Assembly (NCBI GenBank): GCA_947628025.1
Contig: CANQYH010000131.1
Location: 1-8,368, forward strand
DNA length: 8,368 bases
Direction of reading: 5' to 3'
Source of the DNA: an uncultured Lachnospiraceae bacterium
Lineage (GTDB): Bacteria; Bacillota; Clostridia; Lachnospirales; Lachnospiraceae
Numbering within the stretch: the first letter of the stretch is position 1; the number at the start of each line of letters is the position of its first letter. Shown piece after piece: positions 1 to 5,835 of this stretch. Under the pieces are notes generated by a model. It had not been told where the DNA came from. It did not search any database and saw nothing but the letters and a program-made list of their open reading frames with translations. The translations under genes and the position numbers were made by a program.

Positions 1-194
1 CGGTAGCGACCGTGGCCATCGGAGGAGGGACCAACGCCGGTATCCTGGCGGCGAAGATCCTGGCCGTTTCGGACGAAGAGCTGCTGAAACGCCTGAAAGC
101 CTATACGGAGACGCTGAAAGACGACGTAGCGGCGAAAGCGGCGCGGCTGGAAGCGATCGGCTATAAGGAATATCTGGCGGGGATGCGAGCGTAA
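1..194 (+). CDS. purE: N5-carboxyaminoimidazole ribonucleotide mutase PurE, 3' end only
   Basis: Only the last 64 residues are in the window, entering in frame from position 3 (V-A-T-V-A-I-G-G-G-T-N-A-G-I-L-A-A) and ending at a TAA at 192-194. The GGGTNAGILAAKIL stretch is the conserved C-terminal motif of class I PurE. In the cytoplasm that enzyme rearranges N5-CAIR to CAIR, the step after PurK in de novo purine synthesis. The remaining tail (L-K-A-Y, then a basic helix ending at G-M-R-A) fits the short C-terminal helix of the family, whose usual length is about 160-170 residues. The internal GTG at position 12 is not a start, because the frame is open to the window edge. Adjacent purM, purN and purD support the call. 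Whether the N-terminal part is intact cannot be seen. Confidence 0.93.
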   Translation, partial: VATVAIGGGTNAGILAAKILAVSDEELLKRLKAYTETLKDDVAAKAARLEAIGYKEYLAGMRA

Positions 195-332
195 GGGGCC
201 CGGCCTTTTGCCGGGAAGAGAGCGGCGGTTTCCCGGAGAGCGCGGCGGCCGGAGGAGCCCGGAACATACAGGCGCGGCGGCCGGGAAAGACCCGGAACAT
301 ACGAAAAAAGAAAAGACAAAGGAGAAAGTTTC
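195..332 (+). other. purE-kinase gap: hairpin-rich leader with tandem repeat
   Basis: This G+C-rich gap has no gene but is full of potential stems. CCCGGC 199-204 can pair with GCCGGG 210-215. Alternatively CCGGGAA 211-217 can pair with TTCCCGG 230-236; both use 211-215, so they exclude each other. Further down, CCGG 249-252 pairs with 259-262, and CCGGG 281-285 pairs with CCCGG 291-295. The last two stems lie inside an imperfect tandem repeat (240-269 and 272-302), each unit beginning GCGCGGCGGCCGG and ending CCCGGAACATAC. No stem is followed by a T-run, so none is a convincing intrinsic terminator. The gap becomes A-rich just before the kinase ribosome site. It may be an mRNA processing, stability or attenuation region, which is inference. 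Confidence 0.6.
240..302 (+). repeat. Imperfect tandem repeat, two units of 30-31 bp
   Basis: Unit 1 is 240-269 and unit 2 is 272-302. Both start GCGCGGCGGCCGG and end CCCGGAACATAC, differing only in the middle (AGGAG against GAAAGA). Each unit can fold into a small hairpin between its CCGG arms. Two units are too few for a CRISPR array, and there is no spacer structure. Confidence 0.7.
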
Positions 333-1436
333 ATGGAAGCAGGAAGCTGTGAGTACATAGATCAGGCGCTGAGGGCGTTTTTGCCGGAGGGAGTCGTGCG
401 GAATTACAGCCGCTACGGTTCCGGCCATATCAACGATACGTATTTGGTGGAGTGCGTCGAGGGCTATCCCCGCTACGTTCTTCAGCGCATCAACGGAGAC
501 GTATTTAAGAATCTGAAGGCTTTGAACGGAAATGTCGAGCAGGTGACGGAGTTTTTGCGGGAAAAGATCATCGCGCAGGGCGGGGATCCCGACCGGGAGA
601 CGCTGAATCTGATCCCTGCCACGAACGGAAAGAAATCGTACATCGACGAGGGCGGTCAGTGCTGGCGGCTGGCCCTTTATATTGAGGATTCCGTGTGCTA
701 CGACCAGGTGGAAAAAGCCGAGGACTTTTACCGCAGCGGTCAGGGCTTCGGTCATTTCCAGCGGATGCTGGCGGATTTCCCGGCGGACCGTCTGGAAGAG
801 ACGATCCCGGATTTCCACGATACGCCGAAACGCCTGGAAGCGCTCAAACGGGCCGCGGCGGCGGATGTGTGCGGCTACGCGGATTCGGTGAAGCCGGAGC
901 TGGATTTTGTGCTGGCGCGGGAGGCGGAGACCCATGCGGCCATGGACATGCTGCGCAATGGCGAACTGCCGCTCCGTGTGACCCACAACGACACGAAGCT
1001 GAACAATATCATGTTTGACGCCCGGACCGGCGGCGTGCTCTGCGTCATAGACCTGGATACGATCATGCCGGGGCTTTCGATCTTTGATTTCGGCGACGCC
1101 ATCCGTTTTGGAGCCAATACCGGGGCGGAGGACGAGCCGGATCTGAGCCGGGTTTCTTTATCCCTGGAGCTCTACGAGCGGTTTGTGAGCGGTTTTCTGG
1201 AGGGGTGCCAGGGGAGCCTGACCGACGCGGAGATGCGGATGCTGCCGATGGGCGCGAAGCTGATGACGCTGGAGTGCGGTATGCGTTTCCTGACGGATTA
1301 TCTGGAGGGCAGCGTGTATTTTAAGACCGCGTATCCGGAGCATAATCTGGTGCGCGCCCGCTCCCAGTTCGCGCTGGTGGCCGATATGGAGCGAAAATGG
1401 GCGCAGATGGCGGAGATCGTGGAACGGTACCGCTGA
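333..1436 (+). CDS. APH-fold sugar kinase, N-acetylhexosamine 1-kinase-like
   Basis: A 367-aa cytoplasmic protein of the aminoglycoside-phosphotransferase/choline-kinase fold (PF01636 type). The N-lobe has a glycine-rich nucleotide loop (GSGHINDTYLV, residues 29-39) followed by YVLQRIN at 48-54. The C-lobe has the Brenner-type catalytic loop THNDTKLNNIMFD at 217-229 (catalytic Asp220, metal-binding Asn225) and VIDLDTIMPG starting at 238 (Asp240 as the DFG-like metal ligand). The pairs INDTY/LQRIN and HNDTKLNNIMFD/VIDLDT match my memory of the NahK/LnpB group, which phosphorylates GlcNAc or GalNAc at C1 in the lacto-N-biose/mucin sugar pathway. That group is about 360 aa long. The ATG at 333 follows GGAGAAAG at 321. 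The gene sits inside a purine operon with no sugar genes near, so the true substrate is open; another sugar or a nucleoside is possible. Fold is near certain, substrate is not. Confidence 0.75.
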   Translation: MEAGSCEYIDQALRAFLPEGVVRNYSRYGSGHINDTYLVECVEGYPRYVLQRINGDVFKNLKALNGNVEQVTEFLREKIIAQGGDPDRETLNLIPATNGKKSYIDEGGQCWRLALYIEDSVCYDQVEKAEDFYRSGQGFGHFQRMLADFPADRLEETIPDFHDTPKRLEALKRAAAADVCGYADSVKPELDFVLAREAETHAAMDMLRNGELPLRVTHNDTKLNNIMFDARTGGVLCVIDLDTIMPGLSIFDFGDAIRFGANTGAEDEPDLSRVSLSLELYERFVSGFLEGCQGSLTDAEMRMLPMGAKLMTLECGMRFLTDYLEGSVYFKTAYPEHNLVRARSQFALVADMERKWAQMAEIVERYR

Positions 1437-1460
1437 TAGTTGCATGGAACTGAACAACAT

Positions 1461-1466
1461 GGAGGG
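1461..1466 (+). promoter_or_regulatory. Ribosome binding site of purM
   Basis: GGAGGG lies 5 bases before the ATG at 1472 in the 35-bp gap after the kinase stop. It fixes the purM start and shows that purM has its own initiation site within the operon. Confidence 0.8.
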
Positions 1467-1471
1467 AACCT

Positions 1472-2503
1472 ATGGATTATAAAAAAGCAGGAGTGGATAT
1501 CGAAGCCGGGTACCGGTCGGTGGAGCTGATGAAGCAGTATGTGGCGCTTACCATGCGGCCGGAGGTGCTGGGCGGCATCGGCGGGTTTTCCGGGGCCTTT
1601 TCCCTGGACGCCGTCAAAGGAATGGAACATCCGGTGCTTCTGTCCGGAACCGACGGCGTAGGGACCAAGATCAAGCTGGCGTTTCTGATGGACCGGCATG
1701 ACACCGTGGGCATCGACTGCGTGGCCATGTGCGTCAACGACGTGGCCTGCGCTGGAGGGGAGCCCCTGTTTTTCCTGGATTATATCGCCTGCGGGAAGAA
1801 TATTCCGGAAAAGATCGCCCAGATCGTCAAAGGGGTGGCCGAAGGCTGCCGGCAGTCCGGGGCCGCGCTGATCGGCGGCGAGACGGCCGAGCATCCCGGG
1901 CTGATGCCGGAGGAGGAATACGACCTGGCCGGTTTCACCGTCGGCGTCGTGGAGCAGAAAGACCTGATCGACGGCCGGGACCTGAAAGCCGGAGACGTGC
2001 TGATCGGGCTGGCTTCGTCCGGCGTACACAGCAATGGTTTTTCCCTCGTGCGGAAAGTATTTGAAAAAGAGATGACGCGGGAGGGCCTGAATACCTGGTA
2101 CGACGAGCTGGGCGGGACATTGGGCGACACGCTGCTGACCCCGACCCGGATCTATGTGAAAGCCCTAAAGAGCATCAAAAACGCCGGCGTCCGCGTGAAA
2201 GCGTGCAGCCATATCACCGGCGGCGGCTTCTATGAAAACGTCCCGCGGATGCTCAGGGAGGGGACGCAGGCGCTGATCCGCAAGGACAGCTACCCGGTTC
2301 CGCCTATTTTCCGCCTCCTGGCCGAAAAAGGCGAGATCGAGGAAGCGATGATGTACAACACGTTCAATATGGGCATCGGTATGATCGCGGCCGTGGATCC
2401 GGCGGACGCGGAGAAAGTCATGCTTGCGGCGAGAGCCGCGGGGGAGACCGCCTATGAGATCGGCGTCATCGCCGGAGGAGAAAAGGGAGTGACGTTATGC
2501 TGA
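1472..2503 (+). CDS. purM: Phosphoribosylformylglycinamidine cyclo-ligase (AIR synthetase)
   Basis: A 343-aa cytoplasmic enzyme that uses ATP to close FGAM into aminoimidazole ribonucleotide, the fifth step of IMP synthesis. The length is normal for PurM. The AIRS N-terminal domain shows GGIGGFSGAF (34-43), the signature LLSGTDGVGTKIKLAF (56-71), the metal/nucleotide segment GIDCVAMCVNDVACAGGEP (80-98) and GGETAEHPGLMP (135-146). The C-terminal domain shows GLASSGVHSNGFSLVRK (179-195), SHITGGGFYENVPRML (246-261) and FNMGIGM (298-304). All signature residues appear present and no frameshift is seen. It starts 35 bp after the kinase stop and its last 7 bases overlap purN, so transcription with its neighbours is very likely. 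Confidence 0.97.
   Translation: MDYKKAGVDIEAGYRSVELMKQYVALTMRPEVLGGIGGFSGAFSLDAVKGMEHPVLLSGTDGVGTKIKLAFLMDRHDTVGIDCVAMCVNDVACAGGEPLFFLDYIACGKNIPEKIAQIVKGVAEGCRQSGAALIGGETAEHPGLMPEEEYDLAGFTVGVVEQKDLIDGRDLKAGDVLIGLASSGVHSNGFSLVRKVFEKEMTREGLNTWYDELGGTLGDTLLTPTRIYVKALKSIKNAGVRVKACSHITGGGFYENVPRMLREGTQALIRKDSYPVPPIFRLLAEKGEIEEAMMYNTFNMGIGMIAAVDPADAEKVMLAARAAGETAYEIGVIAGGEKGVTLC
2485..2489 (+). promoter_or_regulatory. Ribosome binding site of purN inside purM
   Basis: GGGAG, preceded by AAAA and an upstream GGAGGAG at 2474-2480, lies 7 bases before the purN ATG at 2497 and within the last codons of purM. Together with the ATGCTGA overlap it suggests translational coupling. Confidence 0.7.
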
Positions 2504-3114
2504 AAGTCGGGGTACTGGTGTCCGGCGGCGGCACGAACCTGCAGGCGATCCTGGACGCCGTCGACAGCGGCCGGATCACGAACGCCGAGGTGAACGTCGT
2601 GATCAGCAATAACGCCGGGGCCTACGCGCTGGAGCGGGCCAGGGCGCACGGGATCGAGGCGGTCTGTCTGTCCCCGAAAGCCTTTCCCACGCGGGAGGAA
2701 TTCAACGAAGCGCTTCTGGAAACGATCGATTCCTACGGTCTGGACCTGATCGTCCTGGCCGGTTACCTGGTAACGATCCCGCCCGCGATGATCCGGCGCT
2801 ACCGAAACCGCATCATCAATATCCATCCGTCCCTGATCCCCTCGTTCTGCGGGGTGGGGTATTACGGGCTGAAAGTGCATGAGGCGGCCCTGGCCCGCGG
2901 CGTCAAGATCACGGGCGCTACGGTCCATTTTGTGGACGAGGGCATGGATTCCGGACCGATCCTGCTGCAGAAAGCCGTGGAGGTACTGCCGGGAGATACG
3001 CCCGAGATCCTGCAGCGGCGCGTGATGGAGCAGGCGGAATGGATCCTGCTTCCCGAGGCGATCGACCGGATCGCCAACGGGCAAATATCGCTTTTTGGAG
3101 GACATGACCTATGA
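2497..3114 (+). CDS. purN: Phosphoribosylglycinamide formyltransferase (folate-dependent)
   Basis: A 205-aa GAR transformylase, the usual PurN size. It moves a formyl group from 10-formyl-tetrahydrofolate to GAR to give FGAR. The N-terminal phosphate-binding loop VSGGGTNLQAILDA spans residues 8-21, VISNNAGAYAL 35-45 follows, and LAGYL 87-91 lines the folate/substrate cleft. The catalytic triad known from the E. coli enzyme (Asn106, His108, Asp144) maps to Asn108, His110 (NIHPSLIP) and Asp151 (TVHFVDEGMDSGP). The spacing from His144 to Asp151 is the same seven residues as in E. coli. Residues 116-128 (SFCGVGYYGLKVH) are a slightly longer loop than in E. coli, which I recall as common in clostridia. 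It overlaps purM by 7 bp and purD by 4 bp. Confidence 0.97.
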   Translation: MLKVGVLVSGGGTNLQAILDAVDSGRITNAEVNVVISNNAGAYALERARAHGIEAVCLSPKAFPTREEFNEALLETIDSYGLDLIVLAGYLVTIPPAMIRRYRNRIINIHPSLIPSFCGVGYYGLKVHEAALARGVKITGATVHFVDEGMDSGPILLQKAVEVLPGDTPEILQRRVMEQAEWILLPEAIDRIANGQISLFGGHDL

Positions 3115-4385
3115 AGATTATGATAATCGGCGGCGGCGGCCGCGAGCACGCCCTGGCCTGGAAGATCGCGCAGAGTCCCAAAGCGGAGAAGATCTACTGC
3201 GCGCCCGGAAACGCCGGGATCGCTTCGGTGGCGGAGTGCGTCGGGATCGGCGTCATGGATTTTGACGCCCAGATACGGTTCGCTAAGGAACACGCGGTCG
3301 ATCTGGTCGTCGTCGCGCCGGACGATCCGCTGGCCGCGGGAGCCGTGGACGCGCTGGAGGCCGCGGGCATCCGGGCGTTCGGGCCCCGGAAGAACGCGGC
3401 GGTCCTGGAGGGATCAAAGGCCTTTTCCAAGGACCTGATGAAAAAATACGGGATCCCGACGGCGGCTTACGAGACCTTTGATACGCCGGAGACGGCGCTG
3501 GCCTACCTGGAGACGGCCCCGCTTCCGATCGTTCTGAAAGCCGACGGTCTGGCGCTGGGGAAAGGCGTTCTGATCTGCGCCACGCGGGAGGAAGCCAAAG
3601 AGGGCGTGAAGACCCTGATGCTGGACAAACAGTTCGGTTCCGCCGGGGACCGGATCGTGATCGAACAGTTCCTGACCGGCCGGGAGGTGTCGGTGCTGAC
3701 GTTCGTGGACGGCCGGACGGTGAAAGTCATGACCTCCGCCCAGGACCATAAGCGCGCCAGGGACGGCGACCGGGGCCTGAACACCGGCGGTATGGGCACA
3801 TTCTCGCCCAGCCCGTTCTATACGCCCGAGATCGACGCCTACTGCCGCGAACACATTTATCAGCCGACCGTGGACGCCATGCGCGCCGAGGGGCGGGAGT
3901 TCAAGGGCGTGATCTTCTTCGGCCTGATGCTGACGGCGGACGGCCCGAAGGTGCTGGAATATAACGCCCGCTTCGGCGATCCGGAGACGCAGGTGGTCCT
4001 GCCGCGGATGCAGAACGACCTCGTGGAGATGATGGAAGCCTGCATCGACGGTACGCTGGACCGGATCGACCTGCGCTTTGACGATAACGCGGCCGTCTGC
4101 GTGGTGCTGGCCAGCGACGGATATCCGGAGCATTATCAGAAAGGCTTCCCCATCTCGGGACTGGAGGCGTTTGACGGAAAGGACGGCTATTACGTGTTCC
4201 ACGCGGGCAGCAAATTTGACGCCGAGGGAACGATCGTTACCAACGGCGGCCGCGTGCTGGGCGTGACGGCTCTGGGCGGTACGCTGAAAGAGGCCCGCGC
4301 CAACGCCTACAAGGCGGCGGAATGGGTCCATTTTGACAATCAGTACATGCGCCACGACATCGGAAAGGCGATCGACGAGGTCTGA
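3111..4385 (+). CDS. purD: Phosphoribosylamine-glycine ligase (GAR synthetase)
   Basis: A 424-aa ATP-grasp enzyme joining phosphoribosylamine and glycine to give GAR, the second step of de novo purine synthesis; the length is typical. The N domain starts MKIMIIGGGGREHALAWKI (1-19) with APGNAGIA at 31-38. The ATP-grasp part has VLKADGLALGKGV (141-153), GREVSVLTFVDG (190-201) and the hallmark HKRARDGDRGLNTGGMG (213-229). Metal and ATP ligands lie in FFGLMLT (269-275) and EYNARFGDPETQ (283-294). VVAPDDPLAAG at 67-77 replaces the more common VGPE-type motif, a variant I recall in clostridia. The start overlaps the purN stop as ATGA, with GGAGGA at 3097-3102 as ribosome site. purH, which lies between purN and purD in B. 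subtilis, is not here. Confidence 0.97.
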   Translation: MKIMIIGGGGREHALAWKIAQSPKAEKIYCAPGNAGIASVAECVGIGVMDFDAQIRFAKEHAVDLVVVAPDDPLAAGAVDALEAAGIRAFGPRKNAAVLEGSKAFSKDLMKKYGIPTAAYETFDTPETALAYLETAPLPIVLKADGLALGKGVLICATREEAKEGVKTLMLDKQFGSAGDRIVIEQFLTGREVSVLTFVDGRTVKVMTSAQDHKRARDGDRGLNTGGMGTFSPSPFYTPEIDAYCREHIYQPTVDAMRAEGREFKGVIFFGLMLTADGPKVLEYNARFGDPETQVVLPRMQNDLVEMMEACIDGTLDRIDLRFDDNAAVCVVLASDGYPEHYQKGFPISGLEAFDGKDGYYVFHAGSKFDAEGTIVTNGGRVLGVTALGGTLKEARANAYKAAEWVHFDNQYMRHDIGKAIDEV

Positions 4386-4392
4386 GCGGGCC

Positions 4393-4414
4393 CCTGGCGT
4401 ATGCGGAGGTTTTT
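4393..4414 (+). terminator. Weak hairpin plus T-run after purD
   Basis: CCT 4393-4395 can pair with AGG 4407-4409 and GC 4397-4398 with GC 4403-4404 around a GTAT loop, with unpaired G's between, followed directly by TTTTT (4410-4414). The stem is short and imperfect, so termination would be partial at best. The rest of the gap up to 4452 is A+T-rich without a clear promoter, so read-through into the next gene is plausible. Confidence 0.3.
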
Positions 4415-4465
4415 AGAAACAAAATTTCTTTTATTCATCTGCGCAGAGCAAGAAGGAGGGGCGAG

Positions 4466-5179
4466 ATGGATATCAAAAACAGGAAAACGACGCTCGGCGA
4501 CGACGCCGAGATCTACAACCGTTCGAAAGACACGATAACGAAAGAAGAGCTGAAGAATCTGCCGCTGAAGCAGAAGCTGCTCTATTTTAAGGATTATTAT
4601 CTGAAAGGGACGCTGGCGGTCGTGGCGGCCGTCGTCTTCGCGCTCTACATGGTTTATATCACGATGATCAATCCCACAAAAGAAGTGCTGTCGGTCATGT
4701 TCCTCAGCGGAAGCTACGTCAGCGATCAGGCGGGAATGAGCCAGTCCCTGAAAGAATATCTTGGCATTGAGCGCAAAAAGGACACGGTCAGCGTATCCTA
4801 TTACGACCTGAACGACAGCCAGATGAACATGGCCTATATGACGATCGTGGGCGCGGGTCAGGCGGATCTGATCATTTGTCCGTACAGCGTGTTTGAGCGG
4901 CAGGCCCGGTTGGGATTTCTGGCCGATCTAAGCGAATATCTTCCGCCGGAGATGTATGAGCGCCTTTCCGGCCGGATGGTCACGGGCCGCGTCGTTGAGA
5001 CGGACGTGACCGGCGAGACGCAGACGATCGGGGACGAGCTGCCCTACGGGATCGACATTTCCGGCAGCGCGGTCTGCGAGGAATATGTGTTGTCTTCGGA
5101 GCAGACGATCCTCTGCGTGTTTGCGGCTCCGCCCAACAGCGAGCGCGTACTGCAGGCGATCCCGTATTTTACGGACTGA
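4466..5179 (+). CDS. Single-pass membrane protein, unknown function, solute-binding-like outer domain
   Basis: I cannot name this 237-aa protein. Residues 1-47 are charged and probably cytoplasmic, ending in a basic/aromatic segment (LKQKLLYFKDYYLKG, 34-48). One strongly hydrophobic helix follows at about 48-68. There is no signal peptidase motif after it, so the helix should be an anchor. Positive charges on the N side put the 170-residue C-terminal part outside. That part includes QADLIICPYSVFERQARLGF (132-151) and LADLSEYLP (152-160), phrasing like the region of extracellular solute-binding proteins where small residues, then 'ADL', introduce a hinge. The resemblance is by eye only. The ATG follows AAGGAGGG at 4453-4460. 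It lies 80 bp after purD and may be read from the purine operon or alone. No link to purines is evident. Confidence 0.75.
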   Translation: MDIKNRKTTLGDDAEIYNRSKDTITKEELKNLPLKQKLLYFKDYYLKGTLAVVAAVVFALYMVYITMINPTKEVLSVMFLSGSYVSDQAGMSQSLKEYLGIERKKDTVSVSYYDLNDSQMNMAYMTIVGAGQADLIICPYSVFERQARLGFLADLSEYLPPEMYERLSGRMVTGRVVETDVTGETQTIGDELPYGIDISGSAVCEEYVLSSEQTILCVFAAPPNSERVLQAIPYFTD

Positions 5180-5397
5180 CCGGCTGCGGGGCGCGGATGA
5201 GCGGCGGCCTTTGTCTGAGCAGGACACTGGCTGATGAATGGGGATTCCGGCTGTGAATAGAAATGGGAACAGCCGGGTGTGCGCTGCGGCTTGTTCTTAC
5301 TGTATGTTTACAAATCGCCGGAAGCTGGTTTGGTTTGCGGGGGAAAGAAACAGCGGTTTGCCTGACAAAATAGAGATAGAAGCGGGAGGAAGAGGAA
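5180..5397 (+). other. Intergenic region with one clear inverted repeat
   Basis: I see no credible gene in these 218 bp. The ATG-started frame at 5238 lacks a ribosome site and runs into the next gene in another frame. The only clear structure is an 8-bp perfect inverted repeat, CCGGCTGT 5247-5254 with ACAGCCGG 5269-5276 and a 14-base loop. No T-run follows, so it is not a typical intrinsic terminator. A stretch with TTTACA at about 5307 and A-rich DNA at 5343-5396 may hold the promoter of the 73-aa gene, but I find no -35/-10 pair with good spacing. Confidence 0.5.
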
Positions 5398-5619
5398 ATG
5401 TTCGGAAGAGGACCGAAATGGCCGGTGGAGACCTACGATAAGACCGGAAAAACGCCTGTGATCAAGGCCAGCATCTGCAACGGTGAAAAAGTGGCGGGCT
5501 TTAAGGACCAGGCCACCGGCAAATTCGAGGAGATCATGTTCATCCGTACCGACGCCGATCTGCGGGAGTTTCTGCACCGTTACGGAGTGAAAGAGGAGGA
5601 GATCCGCAAGGAGTGGTGA
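5398..5619 (+). CDS. Small conserved soluble protein, 73 aa, unknown function
   Basis: A short protein with a convincing ribosome site (GGGAGGA at 5384-5390, 7 bases before the ATG) and its own terminator about 70 bp downstream, which together argue for a real gene. The sequence begins MFGRGPKWPVETYD, continues with VIKASICNGEKVAGFKD and ends in a charged helix (REFLHRYGVKEEEIRKEW). There is no signal peptide or membrane segment. The central ICNGE-VAGFKD segment with one Cys and the EIMFIRTDADLREF strand-helix suggest a compact alpha/beta fold. From memory, similar short proteins occur in many Lachnospiraceae, sometimes with a doubtful dehydrogenase label that such a short chain cannot support. 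No function is assigned. It is flanked by an unknown membrane-protein gene and a convergent ATPase gene, which gives no clue. Confidence 0.75.
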   Translation: MFGRGPKWPVETYDKTGKTPVIKASICNGEKVAGFKDQATGKFEEIMFIRTDADLREFLHRYGVKEEEIRKEW

Positions 5620-5685
5620 GCTTCCTGTGGGATTTAGCGGAATTGAGCGAAAGCGTCCGTGCGATTTATTTATGAATGGAACAGG

Positions 5686-5732
5686 AAACGCAGGGGAGCG
5701 GGTTCCCGATGGGACCGTTCCTCTGCGTTTTT
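5686..5732 (+). terminator. Strong intrinsic terminator after the 73-aa gene
   Basis: The left arm from A5686 to G5701 (AAACGCAGGGGAGCGG) pairs with C5715 to T5730 (CCGTTCCTCTGCGTTT), about 16 pairs including two G-U pairs. An inner TCCC 5704-5707 with GGGA 5711-5714 closes the top over a GAT loop. TTTTT at 5728-5732 follows the G+C part. This is a textbook rho-independent terminator for + strand transcripts. On the - strand only TTT then CC follows the stem, so it would stop the convergent ATPase transcript less well. Confidence 0.88.
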
Positions 5733-5835
5733 GCTGTCAGGATTGCGCCGCGTTTTCATCTCATCTGGGACCTTCGATGGTCCTACAGTAGAAGCGCATT
5801 TTTGCTGTCAGGATCGTGCCGCGTCCTCATCCCCG
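5725..5835 (+). repeat. Direct repeat of about 40 bp, period 71 bp, at the convergent gene ends
   Basis: 5725-5764 (GCGTTTTTGCTGTCAGGATT and onward through GCCGCGT and TCATC) is repeated at 5796-5835 (GCATTTTTGCTGTCAGGATC and onward), with roughly six to eight mismatches. The first copy starts in the T-tail of the terminator. The second runs across the TGA stop of the - strand ATPase gene (5827-5829). It looks like an old segmental duplication of terminator-tail DNA. Confidence 0.7.
5744..5803 (+). terminator. Possible second, decayed terminator or branched hairpin
   Basis: TGCGC 5744-5748 can pair with GCGCA 5794-5798, enclosing a separate hairpin formed by GGACC 5768-5772 and GGTCC 5779-5783 (extendable to 5766-5785). 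TTTTT at 5799-5803 follows. It may be a weakened back-up terminator created by the duplication described for this region. The distance between the outer arms makes it uncertain. Confidence 0.3.

Noticed and set aside
240..302. Possible CRISPR array
   Set aside because: There are only two imperfect, directly adjacent units with no spacers and no cas genes.
1298..2029. 243-aa open frame on the - strand
   Set aside because: It is antisense to the end of the kinase gene and the first half of purM, both certain genes. The long frame is a by-product of G+C-rich codon positions, and no family is recognisable in it.
2452..3105. 217-aa open frame on the - strand
   Set aside because: It mirrors purN almost exactly and has no recognisable domain.
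3414..4355. 313-aa open frame on the - strand
   Set aside because: It lies wholly opposite purD, with His/Arg/Gln-rich low-information sequence typical of an antisense shadow and no ribosome site.
5247..5276. Terminator after the 237-aa membrane protein
   Set aside because: The 8-bp inverted repeat is real but has a 14-base loop and no T-run, so it is reported only as structure in the gap.
5238..5441. 67-aa open frame upstream of the 73-aa gene
   Set aside because: No ribosome site precedes its ATG, and it overlaps the well-supported start at 5398 in another frame.
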